Assembly (NCBI GenBank): GCA_963975425.1 | Contig: CAXBGS010000009.1 | Coordinates: 257,992 to 321,991 of the forward strand | DNA: 64,000 nucleotides | Direction: 5' to 3' | From: CAXBGS01 sp963975425 | GTDB taxonomy: Bacteria > Planctomycetota > Planctomycetia > Pirellulales > Pirellulaceae | Shown here: positions 37,660 through 46,317 of the stretch, piece by piece | Layout: every line of letters begins with the position of its first letter | Numbering within the stretch: the first letter of the stretch is position 1 | Notes under the pieces: generated by a model | Seen by the model: only the letters and a program-made list of their open reading frames with translations | What the model was told of the DNA's origin: nothing | The model's database searches: none | Translations under genes and position numbers: made by a program

Positions 37660-38973
37660 CTACAGTCCGTTCGTGTCACCGTAGATGTAGGAGATTCCGC
37701 CGAACGGCACGATACCGTAGATGCCTTCGGTGAAGACTTGTCGAACGAAGTTGTCGAACAAGCGAATCGGGGCACTTGGCAGAATGATCACGTCGCCGTC
37801 GCGGACCCAGATTTCATCACACGGTTGAGCTTCACGTCCCAAAATGGCGCCACGCAAGTCGAGCAAGGTGGACATCAGTTCCCAGTTCTCGCCGCGACGG
37901 AAAATCACGACCTGTCGCAGGTTGGCGCCGGTCACGTGTCCGCCTGCCATGGCGATCGCCCCTAGGACGGTCGTCGGCGTGTCCATGTCGTATCGGCCCG
38001 GCTGCGCGGCTTCGCCAAGGACAAAGAAGTAATGCGGAGCTTGATCCTGCAGTGACGGTTCGACTTCCAGGCCGCCGACCGCATCGTCGTAACGCAAATT
38101 GATCTCTTCTTTGAGTTCATCCAGTGTCAACCCTTGTGCCTGGACGCTGCCGATCCGCGGCAATCGGATTTCACCAGCGGGTGTGATGGTTTGCACGATT
38201 TGTTGCGGATCGAACCCACCGGCACCGCTGATGGCTTCTCGTACTTGTCGTGCCGCCGTTCCCGTATTCACCGGCGTAACGTCGACGGCCGGCTTGGGGT
38301 AAAACTCGGTGTATCGATCTTCTAACATTTCCCGCAGTTGCTGGACCGTTTGACCGGCGGCATGTACTTGGCCGATCAGCCGAAGCGTGATCGAACCATC
38401 GGGTTGAATCTGCAGACCTTTCTCAAGAGTGCCGCGTGTCAAAGCTTCGTCAGCTTCGGATTCGATTAGCAATTCATCGCCGACCACCAAGCGATAAGCG
38501 CCTTCGGTTTTCATCGGCGCGACCATGAACGTGAGCTGGATGGTGTCGCCGGTTCGCAACCGGTACTCGGGCAGCCGATGCGTCCGGGCGGGACCCGCGT
38601 AGGCGCCGGGGCCGTAGCTGTTAAAGGGCGAGTGGTAAGGGCACTGCCAGCACTGACAGTCTTTATCGCAAGGCCCAATGCCGTATTTAAAACCGATACC
38701 GCCGATCAAACCGTCCCCATCGCGATCGACGCACCGCATACATCGCGAACATCCGCAAGATTGATGCGACACGCTGCTGCCCGTTGAAACGCCGGAATGT
38801 TCGACAAGGATGGGTCCGGTCGGCACATGAACACCCGATTGTGTTGCCGCCATGCGAGGCTGTCCCTGTCCATCGCCGCCCGAAACGGATTCAGAAAACG
38901 TCATGCACAGAGCAAGTACTGCAAAAGCAAACGTGTAGGCGGAGGATTTCATCGAAGTCACCATAGTTTTCAC
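37660..38973 (-). CDS. Polysaccharide export protein (Wza-like) with a Cys-rich N-terminal insert
   Basis: A 437-residue exported protein. A signal peptide (about 1-32) is followed by a Cys-rich segment (about 72-112: CGCSRCMRC, DRDGDGLIGG, then CDKDCQCWQC). Next come two successive poly-export-type blocks (LQIQPDGSITLRLIGQV...LREMLEDRY and TPAGEIRLPRIGSV...LKEEINLRY) and an SLBB-like part (FFVLGEAAQPGRYDM). Such proteins form the outer-membrane or periplasmic channel for exopolysaccharide. There is no lipobox, unlike enterobacterial Wza. It lies downstream of the TPR gene (120-base gap). No polymerase or kinase partner gene lies nearby. Confidence 0.9.
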   Translation of the reverse strand: MKTMVTSMKSSAYTFAFAVLALCMTFSESVSGGDGQGQPRMAATQSGVHVPTGPILVEHSGVSTGSSVSHQSCGCSRCMRCVDRDGDGLIGGIGFKYGIGPCDKDCQCWQCPYHSPFNSYGPGAYAGPARTHRLPEYRLRTGDTIQLTFMVAPMKTEGAYRLVVGDELLIESEADEALTRGTLEKGLQIQPDGSITLRLIGQVHAAGQTVQQLREMLEDRYTEFYPKPAVDVTPVNTGTAARQVREAISGAGGFDPQQIVQTITPAGEIRLPRIGSVQAQGLTLDELKEEINLRYDDAVGGLEVEPSLQDQAPHYFFVLGEAAQPGRYDMDTPTTVLGAIAMAGGHVTGANLRQVVIFRRGENWELMSTLLDLRGAILGREAQPCDEIWVRDGDVIILPSAPIRLFDNFVRQVFTEGIYGIVPFGGISYIYGDTNGL

Positions 38974-39023
38974 GTCAATAAAGTTGAGTGTTTGCGAGTG
39001 TGTGATTGGGTTTGCCTGCAGGT

Positions 39024-39060
39024 CGGATCAGATCAGATCAGATCGGATCGGGGCGGGGCG
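39024..39060. repeat. Short GATCA/GGATC tandem repeat
   Basis: A run of 5-bp units (GGATCAGATCAGATC...) that turns into GGGGC units, between the TPR gene and the export gene. Confidence 0.8.
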
Positions 39061-39093
39061 GATGATTGCCGCAATGCGAGTCCCCGCGGTGGA

Positions 39094-41025
39094 CTATTCA
39101 CGACGAAACTTTGGCAACCAAGACTTAAACTGTCCGAATTTGGATTTGGATTGACCCGTCGACGAAACCGTCGCGGATGACTCTTTGCGAGCTGATACCG
39201 TTTGGTTTCGGCTGTTGACCGAATGGATCTCGCTCGTCTTGGGTTTGTACGTGGCGGCAAACGACTCTGCGTCCAGATACCGAATCGGCATTGAACTAGC
39301 CAGACGCGGATCCCGGATCGCCGATTGGCATTCGCGGACCGTTTTCGAGTCGCCGCGTTTCATTGCCACTTGCAATAACAGTTGATAATTCTCTCGCGTC
39401 GGTTGCAGTTCGATCGTTTGGGCGAGTGACACGGCGGCCTGTTCGATTAAGCCTTGGCCGTACAATGTTTTTCCCAATTCGCGGTGTGCAACCGCGTTCC
39501 TCGGGTCGACGGTGACGGCCGCGCGTTGATACGCCAGTGCCACGGCCGAGGCGTGTGTGCTGGTCGGATCGGACATGATGCGATGAATTTTTCCCATCAG
39601 TACCAACGCGTCACTGGCTTCGACAATATCGCCGCAGGCCGCTGCAAGATTCTGCTGGGCAACTAGCAAGTACTGCTCGGTCGCTTTCAGCGGCGACATG
39701 TCCTCGAGCGGCTGGTTCTTGAGAACCGACGTCTTATGAACGGCGACCATCCGAACCAGTGCGTCGTGATCGACCGCGCCAAAGCGTCCGGCAAATTCTT
39801 CGGATTCGCGAATCGCGTCCACGGCGGCCGCCAGTTGCTTGGCGTGCTCGTTGCCGCCTTCGCGGGCGTCGAGCATCGCTATCACGTGATGGAGCGATTC
39901 GACGGTCGATCGTTTCGCCGAATGGGTCGCGCCACGGGATAGTCGATGGACAGCCGTTTGCAGGGACATGCGAGCAAGTTGCCGGAAACGGATTTCATGA
40001 ATCGTTACCGCTGTGTTCTTGCTCGCGACGACGGCGTCATGCTTTAACGCAGGCGGTTCCAAGCAATCCAGGGCCAGCAAGCCGAAACCGACGGCGTTGG
40101 CAGCGTTGCGTGTCTTGTTGTCTCGCTGCGACGAAGGTGACGGTTTGGGCAACGCGAGCACAACTTCAGTCTTCTCGGTCGCGAGCGATCGCGTTTCCAC
40201 TTCGGTGATAGCCGGCGCTTGCGTGGCGCCCGGTCCAACGACCGAGTTGCGATCCCCATCGTTTTGTTTCGGCGTGGCGACCCGTGTCTGTTCCTGTTCT
40301 TTCGCGTAACCCACCGCGACCGGATCCGCGGAGTCGATCAGTGGCAGATCCGAAACCGCAAGTGGTTGAACTTGTCCGGTGGATTCCTGTGGTGTTGGCA
40401 CAACAAGTTGTGATTGGAGGCCCGCCGTCGACGCAACGTTGACTCTTGCGTGAACTTCCGAATCCGACGGGGCCCCGCTCGGCGACACGGCAGCTCGCGG
40501 CGACACGGCAGCTCGCGGTGACGCAGTAGCGCTCGGTGACGCAGGGATGTTTGCTGCGAGGGACTGGTCGCGATTGTGTGCGACCGAAGGCGGCGCCTCC
40601 AATTTGGCGGACGGCGGCACCGTCGAGGTCGCGTTCTTTGCGGCTGCTTGCGAGCTGAGCGACTTGGTGGATGAATCGTCTGAACAGGGCTGATCGTACC
40701 GGACCGGTGGTGCGTCTGCTGCCGTCTTGCCCCGAATCAGTTCTGCAAGACTTTTCGCGTTGGTATTTAGCGGCAGTGGTGTCGGCGCCGTCGCGGTGGC
40801 CGGATATTCAGCCGTATGTACAGGCGAAGACGCGTCCCAGCCGCTGACCAGAAGTGACTTGAGCGACGCGGGCTCTGGCTCACCTGACTGCACCGTCTTG
40901 CGAACGACGTCGCCGATTGAATCGGCGATGCAGAATTCAACACCCACACCTGACGTGATGCACCCGCAGGCGACGAGAATGCTTAGACGTTTCACTGCAC
41001 GTCTGTAACTGTTCGACTCATCCAT
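39094..41025 (-). CDS. TPR-type protein with a membrane anchor or signal
   Basis: A 643-residue protein. Residues about 8-33 form a basic then hydrophobic segment (RRAVKRLSILVACGCITSGVG), a likely signal or anchor. Then comes a long low-complexity region rich in Ala/Ser/Pro/Thr, partly coded by an 18-bp tandem repeat, up to about residue 330. The C-terminal half is helical with tetratricopeptide-like units (for example AVAHRELGKTLYGQGLIEQAAVSLAQ near 550). The function is probably protein-protein interaction, perhaps with the neighbouring export protein. The frame is open further upstream, but ATG 41023-41025 fits the leader. Confidence 0.78.
   Translation of the reverse strand: MDESNSYRRAVKRLSILVACGCITSGVGVEFCIADSIGDVVRKTVQSGEPEPASLKSLLVSGWDASSPVHTAEYPATATAPTPLPLNTNAKSLAELIRGKTAADAPPVRYDQPCSDDSSTKSLSSQAAAKNATSTVPPSAKLEAPPSVAHNRDQSLAANIPASPSATASPRAAVSPRAAVSPSGAPSDSEVHARVNVASTAGLQSQLVVPTPQESTGQVQPLAVSDLPLIDSADPVAVGYAKEQEQTRVATPKQNDGDRNSVVGPGATQAPAITEVETRSLATEKTEVVLALPKPSPSSQRDNKTRNAANAVGFGLLALDCLEPPALKHDAVVASKNTAVTIHEIRFRQLARMSLQTAVHRLSRGATHSAKRSTVESLHHVIAMLDAREGGNEHAKQLAAAVDAIRESEEFAGRFGAVDHDALVRMVAVHKTSVLKNQPLEDMSPLKATEQYLLVAQQNLAAACGDIVEASDALVLMGKIHRIMSDPTSTHASAVALAYQRAAVTVDPRNAVAHRELGKTLYGQGLIEQAAVSLAQTIELQPTRENYQLLLQVAMKRGDSKTVRECQSAIRDPRLASSMPIRYLDAESFAATYKPKTSEIHSVNSRNQTVSARKESSATVSSTGQSKSKFGQFKSWLPKFRRE
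40476..40547. repeat. 18-bp tandem repeat in the TPR gene
   Basis: Four copies of an 18-bp unit (like CTCGCGGCGACACGGCAG), in frame, coding six-residue Ser-Pro-rich units (SPRAAV, SPSATA) in the linker. Confidence 0.85.
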
Positions 41026-41344
41026 GAGTTTGATCTCGTAAGAGATTGCCGGGCTGCAAGGTGCCACATCCTTATGGCATTCCAACCCGGTCTTGGTCAT
41101 CGGCGATCCGGCAGAGGGGCGTCGATGCAATGTGCCGACGAGGGCCGACGATTTTCGTTCATCGGCTACAAATGCACGACAACCCGACCGATGCGCTCAT
41201 ACCGAACGACACCTGTATTGATACCATTCGTTACAAACAGTCGTGTCTAATCAACAGCATCCCTCTAGCCGTCACGACGAGGCGAATGAATGTTAACTTG
41301 TGACGGCTGCGACGAACCTTTGTGGCATTCCTGCCGAAATCGTT
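41026..41344. other. Intergenic gap without a recognised gene
   Basis: 319 bases between the TPR and ThuA genes. I see no supported gene. A weak inverted repeat (CCGTCAC ... GTGACGG, 41273-41306) may terminate the ThuA transcript. Confidence 0.45.
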
Positions 41345-42277
41345 TCAATTGGTGATGGTAGCGCTGCTTGATGACAGATCGCGAACCGCGGGTTGGTCAC
41401 TGGTCAGGACGCTGCTGTCGACATCGCCAAAGGTGACTTCACCGGTGGCTGCCCATTCGGTGCCACGCTGCAAAGAAATCTGAAACGCGAGTCCCTGCAT
41501 GGCCGCCGCGTCGTGGCCGAGTGTGGTGTGGAAGACTCGACCCTTGCCGTAATGAATCGTCATCAACAACGGTTCATGCTCGCCGGTGCCGTTCGTATCG
41601 GGATTGCTATAACCCGTTGCCAGCACGTGCATGTTTTCCGCAGGCCCTCGCAATTTCCCGTAAAGTTCGTCCGCTGTCTGCATCCATGACCGGGGCAAAC
41701 CCTTGGTGATTGGATGATCGGGGTCGCGCACAATGATCATGAACGGCACACGTTTGCCGTGGGCACCCCCCTTACCGGGCGACGGATCGCGAGTGAATTT
41801 CTTGAGGTCCTCTTTCCATCGGATATACGGACCATCGGTTTCGTTGCGACCGCCCCAGCCACCCAGCCCGATCATGCGATTGTATTGTTCCCAACCAGGG
41901 AACGAGTTGTTAGCCGCGTGAACGCTGACAAAACCACCACCGCCGGCAACATATTGCTGGAATGCTGCCTGCGTCTTTTCGCTCCAAGTATCACCGTTGT
42001 AGTTCGAAACGACGACGTCGTAACCGTCAAAGGATGGATCGAATTTGGTCATGTCACCGCCTCGGGGCGGTGAGGTGGCCACGTCAACGGTGAAGCGTCC
42101 GGTACCCTGGAGCGTTCGTTGAATCAGCGGTGTTGTTTCTTGCCATTTGTGGTTGTTTTGGCCGTCGATCAACAGCACTCTCAGGACGGTTTTTTCGGTC
42201 GGTTCGGCAGCGGCAAGATCGCACGAACACAGCAACGCAACGATGCAGATCATTAAACCGGTCGAGGAAGTTTTCAT
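41345..42277 (-). CDS. Secreted ThuA-domain protein
   Basis: A protein of about 310 residues with a signal peptide (about 1-24) and a ThuA (trehalose-utilisation-like, glutamine amidotransferase fold) domain: LRVLLIDGQNNHKW, the FDGYDVVVSNYNGDTW segment, GGGFVSVHAANNSF, then the HPITKGLP and GKGRVFHTTLGHD blocks. ThuA-like proteins are numerous in planctomycetes and are thought to act on carbohydrates; no reaction can be assigned. Start at ATG 42275-42277 gives a better leader than the upstream one. Divergent from hemB. Confidence 0.9.
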   Translation of the reverse strand: MKTSSTGLMICIVALLCSCDLAAAEPTEKTVLRVLLIDGQNNHKWQETTPLIQRTLQGTGRFTVDVATSPPRGGDMTKFDPSFDGYDVVVSNYNGDTWSEKTQAAFQQYVAGGGGFVSVHAANNSFPGWEQYNRMIGLGGWGGRNETDGPYIRWKEDLKKFTRDPSPGKGGAHGKRVPFMIIVRDPDHPITKGLPRSWMQTADELYGKLRGPAENMHVLATGYSNPDTNGTGEHEPLLMTIHYGKGRVFHTTLGHDAAAMQGLAFQISLQRGTEWAATGEVTFGDVDSSVLTSDQPAVRDLSSSSATITN

Positions 42278-42382
42278 GGGGGTGGCTTCTCGCAAAATGT
42301 CTTGTGGATTGGACGTCTGGCGATTGTACCAGCCCGGGGCTACGAAAACTCTGCGGTCAATCTAAGATAGGCTGTTTATCGC

Positions 42383-42387
42383 AGGAG
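42383..42387 (+). promoter_or_regulatory. Shine-Dalgarno site of hemB
   Basis: AGGAG, 6 bases before the ATG at 42394. It decides the start of hemB. Confidence 0.75.
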
Positions 42388-42393
42388 AAATGA

Positions 42394-43413
42394 ATGACCG
42401 AATTTCCAAACCGTTCTTACCCCGCGACACGTATGCGGCGCGTGCGCAGGCACGACTGGTCTCGTCGTTTGGTCGCCGAGAGCAGCCTCAGTACCAATGA
42501 TCTGATTTGGCCTTGGTTCGTGTTCGATGGCGAGGGAAGACAAAGCATTCCAAGTTTGCCGGGTGTCGATCGCTTGGGCAAAGACCAGTGGGCGGCAGAG
42601 GCCGAACGGGCGTGCAAGCTTGGATTACCTGCGATTGCAATTTTTCCAGCGACCGATGCAGCCTTGAAAACGGATGACGCACGTGAAGCGTTCAATCCGA
42701 ACAACCTGGTTTGCCGAACGGTCGCCGCCATCAAGAAAGAAGTCGGCGATGGGTTGGGAATTATCTGTGACGTCGCCTTGGATCCCTACAGCAGTCACGG
42801 ACAAGACGGGCTGGTGCGTGACGGTTACGTCGTCAACGACGAAACCATCGACGTTTTGTGTCAACAAGCCGTGGTTCAGGCTCAAGCCGGTTGCGACATT
42901 ATCGCACCGAGCGACATGATGGACGGCCGCATCGGCGCGATTCGAAGAGCGCTAGATGAAGCTGGTTTTCAACACGTCCAGATCATGTCGTATGCGGCAA
43001 AGTATGCGAGCGCCTTTTACGGTCCGTTTCGCGACGCCGTCGGATCCAGTTCCAATTTGGCCGGTGGCAGCAAGGCGACGTATCAACAACAACCATCGCA
43101 AACCGACGAGGCGCTGCACGAAGTCTCGCTTGACCTTGCCGAAGGCGCCGACAGCGTCATGGTCAAACCGGGAATGCCATACCTGGACGTGGTTCGCCGA
43201 GTGAAAGATACGTTCGCCGTCCCTACTTACGCGTATCAAGTCAGTGGCGAATACGCGATGCTATCCGCCGCGGCCAAGGAAGGCTGGTTGGATCGCCAAC
43301 AGACCGTGATGGAAAGTTTGCTCGCTTTCAAGCGCGCCGGTGCCGATGGTGTGTTGACGTATTTTGCGGCCGATGCAGCACAGTGGATCGCGGAAGAGTT
43401 GTCCGGTGGATGA
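42394..43413 (+). CDS. hemB: Porphobilinogen synthase (5-aminolevulinate dehydratase)
   Basis: A 339-residue cytoplasmic enzyme joining two 5-aminolevulinates into porphobilinogen in tetrapyrrole synthesis. The two Schiff-base lysines are at K203 (SYAAKYASAFYGPF) and K258 (VMVKPGMPYLD). The metal-binding stretch DVALDPYSSHGQDG has no cysteine cluster, so this is the magnesium-type and not the zinc-type enzyme. Length is typical (about 330). Methyltransferase gene follows after 10 bases. The cobA-hemD fusion at 10,850-12,424 works later in the same pathway, but is far away. Confidence 0.96.
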   Translation: MTEFPNRSYPATRMRRVRRHDWSRRLVAESSLSTNDLIWPWFVFDGEGRQSIPSLPGVDRLGKDQWAAEAERACKLGLPAIAIFPATDAALKTDDAREAFNPNNLVCRTVAAIKKEVGDGLGIICDVALDPYSSHGQDGLVRDGYVVNDETIDVLCQQAVVQAQAGCDIIAPSDMMDGRIGAIRRALDEAGFQHVQIMSYAAKYASAFYGPFRDAVGSSSNLAGGSKATYQQQPSQTDEALHEVSLDLAEGADSVMVKPGMPYLDVVRRVKDTFAVPTYAYQVSGEYAMLSAAAKEGWLDRQQTVMESLLAFKRAGADGVLTYFAADAAQWIAEELSGG

Positions 43414-43423
43414 AGTTGAAAAA

Positions 43424-44104
43424 ATGAGAACGATCGAACATTACACCGCCCAGGCCGATGAACGTTTTTCGTGGAAATGGGACGACATCAAAATCGCCGA
43501 TCAACCTTGGCGACTGGCCGTTGCGGCCGATCCGGACGCAATGTTGATCGAAGCATGCCAGCGGCAAGATGCCGGCGAACAAGGTGTCATCGACCCGTTT
43601 TGGGCGACGACCTGGCGCGCCGCTGCCGGACTGGACCGTTATCTCGATCGGCTGAACATGGATGGACAGCGTGTTCTAGAACTCGGCTGTGGTACCGGCC
43701 ATGCCGGCGTTGCCGCCGCGCTACGTGGTGCGCAGGTGACGTTGACCGACGGAGTCGAGGACCCGTTGTTGTTGGTGCGAATGAGCACCTGGCCGATTCG
43801 TGATTCATGCCATGTCTGTCGCTTGCGGTTCGGAGTCGACCAGATGGACGAGCCGAAGTATCCGTTGATTTTGGGAAGCGACGTGACGTACCTGCGGACG
43901 CTGTGGCCCGAGTTGGAACAGTGTTTTGACGACCATTTGGCCGAAGGCGGACAGGTATTGTTGAGCGACCCCTTTCGAATCATTGCGAACGAATACCGCC
44001 AATGGCTGAAAGATCGTCCTTGGGAATACGAAGAGCACCGCATTACCCTGGACGATGACCCTGAGCATCCGATTCGCGTGATGCGTTTGACGCGAGCGGT
44101 CTGA
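43424..44104 (+). CDS. Class I SAM-dependent methyltransferase
   Basis: A 226-residue protein of the METTL/nicotinamide N-methyltransferase-like group. Family features are IDPFWATTWRAAAGLDRYL, the SAM motif I VLELGCGTGHAG, an acidic motif after the second strand (TLTDG) and LILGSDVTYL. The substrate is unknown; relatives act on protein lysines or small amines. It starts 10 bases after hemB and is probably co-transcribed with it. The frame is open back into hemB, but ATG 43424 is the natural start. Confidence 0.85.
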   Translation: MRTIEHYTAQADERFSWKWDDIKIADQPWRLAVAADPDAMLIEACQRQDAGEQGVIDPFWATTWRAAAGLDRYLDRLNMDGQRVLELGCGTGHAGVAAALRGAQVTLTDGVEDPLLLVRMSTWPIRDSCHVCRLRFGVDQMDEPKYPLILGSDVTYLRTLWPELEQCFDDHLAEGGQVLLSDPFRIIANEYRQWLKDRPWEYEEHRITLDDDPEHPIRVMRLTRAV

Positions 44105-44154
44105 GTTCCGCTGTTTGCGTGCGAATCTTGTTCTGTCTTCCGAGCTGTTCTTGC

Positions 44155-44607
44155 TCAGGCGATGTCGGCGGTGGCCGCCGGCATCAGTCCTTGGATCGAC
44201 GGATCATGTCGCTTCAGCAGTTTTGTGCCAATCTCGAAACATCGGCTGGTGATGCGTCGCGCCCGGACAACTTCCAGTTGTACCCAGAAGGTGGGAAGCG
44301 CCACTCGAATCTGTTCCACCGGATACAGTTCGAACGGCACCAACATCCCACATCCGTGACGTGAAAAATCTCGGGTATAGACGCCAAGTGGACCTTCGCT
44401 CCGCGGGCGAAACGGTAATGACTTTTCGAAGTGCATCACGCCGTGCGCGCGGACCTTTAATCGTTGGTTGTTCCGCTCGTCTTCAGAGTAGCAGGGAACT
44501 TCACCACGCTCTTGAAAGAACGTAGCCCATTCGATTGGCAGTTCAATGTCCCACGAAACTGACTGGATCAGTTCGCTAAACTTTGTCGGATAATCGCTTT
44601 CCAGCAC
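44155..44607 (-). CDS. PilZ-domain protein (probable c-di-GMP receptor)
   Basis: A 150-residue cytoplasmic protein. The c-di-GMP-binding pattern of PilZ domains is visible: RLKVR at residues 49-53 (RxxxR) and DFSRHG at 80-85 ((D/N)xSxxG), then beta strands typical of the barrel. Residues 1-45 are a helical leader. It overlaps the 3' end of the HD-GYP gene by 40 bases, so the two are translated from one message. Binding cyclic di-GMP is inferred from the motif. Confidence 0.85.
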   Translation of the reverse strand: MLESDYPTKFSELIQSVSWDIELPIEWATFFQERGEVPCYSEDERNNQRLKVRAHGVMHFEKSLPFRPRSEGPLGVYTRDFSRHGCGMLVPFELYPVEQIRVALPTFWVQLEVVRARRITSRCFEIGTKLLKRHDPSIQGLMPAATADIA

Positions 44608-45527
44608 TGGAGCACCTCTGGATCGAATGCCGTCCCGCTATCACGATCGAGAACCTCAATCGCCTTGCTACGCGGCATAGGCTTGCGGTAAGGACGCTGA
44701 CTCGTCAAAGCTTCAAAAACGTCGACGACAGCACAAAGCTTCGCCCACGGATGTAATTCGTCGCCCACGTTACCGACCGGATAACCTTTACCGTCCAGCC
44801 GTTCGTGGTGTTGATAGACCATCATCAATTGGCCTTCGCACAAGTCATCACGACATGCGAGTTTGCGAAATCCGAGCAACGGATGTTGGCGAATCTTGCG
44901 AAACTCATGTTCGTCCAATTTGCCGGGTTTGCACAGGATCGCTTCGTCGATCTCAAGCTTTCCCAGATCATGTAACAGTCCACCCGTGGTGATTTGTTGG
45001 ATCTCGTCGTCGGTGTGCCCAAGGCGAGCGGCCAGCATGCCGGCATAGAACGCGACGTTCGCCGAGTGTGTGAACGTGGCGTAGTCGTGGTGTAATACTC
45101 GGAACAAATCGCCCGCGGTGAATTCGTCTTGCGTGACCAGTTCGGTCGCCAATTGGCCAAGCTTTTCGGCCGCGGACACCGTTGTGTCCGTTTGGTCTTT
45201 CGCGAACGCGGTTTCTAAGACGTCACGTACAACTTCGTTCAACGCGCCGGCACGCGCCGACAGAGGAATGGTCTTGTCGCTGGAACTATGGATAGCGACC
45301 TTACGCAGGTATTCCTGGTAGTCTCGCCGCGATTCTTTGGGAATAAACAGTCGGTGGATTCCGCGTGCTCGCAACCGCTGCAGATCTTCCATCAGCAGCG
45401 GGTATTCCGCGGCGCGGTACAGTTTCAAACGTTCCGAGTTCGCTTCTTCCTGATACAGGTTCAGCCCGACAGCCTCAGTGGGCATCAGAGTTGCGACGCT
45501 AATCTGTAGAAAGTCGTTGGATGACAT
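44568..45527 (-). CDS. HD-GYP phosphodiesterase-type protein
   Basis: A 319-residue protein. Residues about 1-110 are a variable N-terminal domain. The HD-GYP domain covers about 145-310 with the metal ligands HD at 186-187 (LLHDLGK), HH at 240-241 and the signature HHERLDGKGYP (240-250). Such domains hydrolyse cyclic di-GMP. No membrane segment or receiver is seen, so the signal input is unknown. The PilZ gene overlaps its end. Together they form a turnover and receptor pair for cyclic di-GMP. Confidence 0.92.
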   Translation of the reverse strand: MSSNDFLQISVATLMPTEAVGLNLYQEEANSERLKLYRAAEYPLLMEDLQRLRARGIHRLFIPKESRRDYQEYLRKVAIHSSSDKTIPLSARAGALNEVVRDVLETAFAKDQTDTTVSAAEKLGQLATELVTQDEFTAGDLFRVLHHDYATFTHSANVAFYAGMLAARLGHTDDEIQQITTGGLLHDLGKLEIDEAILCKPGKLDEHEFRKIRQHPLLGFRKLACRDDLCEGQLMMVYQHHERLDGKGYPVGNVGDELHPWAKLCAVVDVFEALTSQRPYRKPMPRSKAIEVLDRDSGTAFDPEVLQCWKAIIRQSLAN

Positions 45528-45833
45528 GGGCTCGGCAATTCCGTCCGAATTGCAATGGGTTTAGTTCGGTTGCTGCAAACTAAAGTAGGTCGTCTTTTCG
45601 GACCGACCCCCCCGAACAAGGCGCATTTTGGTGCGCAGAAGTGTGCTCGTTCAAATTGACACTGCTGTGGCCCGTTCAATCGCTACATTCCCACCAACCG
45701 ATTGTCGCTGTCGCCAATGCGGACGCAGAGAAACAAGTGCGGATGCAGAGAAGCAAGTGCGGATGCAGAGGGCCGTCACTAGAATGCTCGCGGCTGCCGC
45801 GGGACCCAACCCAACCCCATGCCGCTGCGGACG
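45528..45833. other. Intergenic gap with a tandem repeat
   Basis: 306 bases between the HD-GYP gene and the zinc-finger-like gene. No supported gene; holds a 20-bp tandem repeat. Confidence 0.45.
45717..45776. repeat. 20-bp tandem repeat, three copies
   Basis: Units at 45717-45736, 45737-45756 and 45757-45776, the second being GTGCGGATGCAGAGAAGCAA. Confidence 0.9.
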
Positions 45834-46238
45834 CTATTGGCTCTTCTTCAGATAGCCCGCGCTGGTTTGAAAGTACTTTTGGCGGCGCTGCTTGGGTTGG
45901 TCGTCGATCTTGGATGCGGATTCCAGGTCGGCCAAGTTGGCTTGGCAGTAACGGCAACCGATGGTCGTCAGGTGAAAACGAACGTAGTCCGACGCTTCCG
46001 GCGCCAGCGTGCCCAGGATGTGTTGGCCGAGCTCATTGCGGGTCGGGCAGGAAAGCCGATTTCGACGCCAGATGGCACCCAGTGTGTGCAGCCCTGCGGT
46101 TTCTCGGCCACGGACTTCGATCAGCCGCTGTCGCAGCTGGGTATCACTGCGAAGTTCGTGTTCCAGCTCGCTGCATCGTGCCGCCGGCAAAGCTTCGTCC
46201 AGAAAAGCGGCAAGTTCGGCATCGGTGAACGTGTTCAT
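45834..46238 (-). CDS. Small zinc-finger-like (anti-sigma-type) protein
   Basis: A 134-residue protein. The N-terminal helices (FTDAELAAFLDEALPAARCSELEHELR) resemble zinc-finger anti-sigma factors. His89 and the CRYC pair (Cys95, Cys98) could bind zinc, but spacing is HxxxxxCxxC and not the classical HxxxCxxC, so the assignment is tentative. No membrane segment is seen, unlike typical anti-sigma factors. It is the last gene, 79 bases behind the KAS gene, of the fatty-acid-like operon, which makes a regulatory role for that operon conceivable. Start at ATG 46236-46238. Confidence 0.75.
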   Translation of the reverse strand: MNTFTDAELAAFLDEALPAARCSELEHELRSDTQLRQRLIEVRGRETAGLHTLGAIWRRNRLSCPTRNELGQHILGTLAPEASDYVRFHLTTIGCRYCQANLADLESASKIDDQPKQRRQKYFQTSAGYLKKSQ

Positions 46239-46317
46239 GGACAAGACTCTTTCGCACACGCTACTTTCGTCACGCACATTACTTTCACAAAACGCAGCGA
46301 CACGATGGCCTGCTGCA

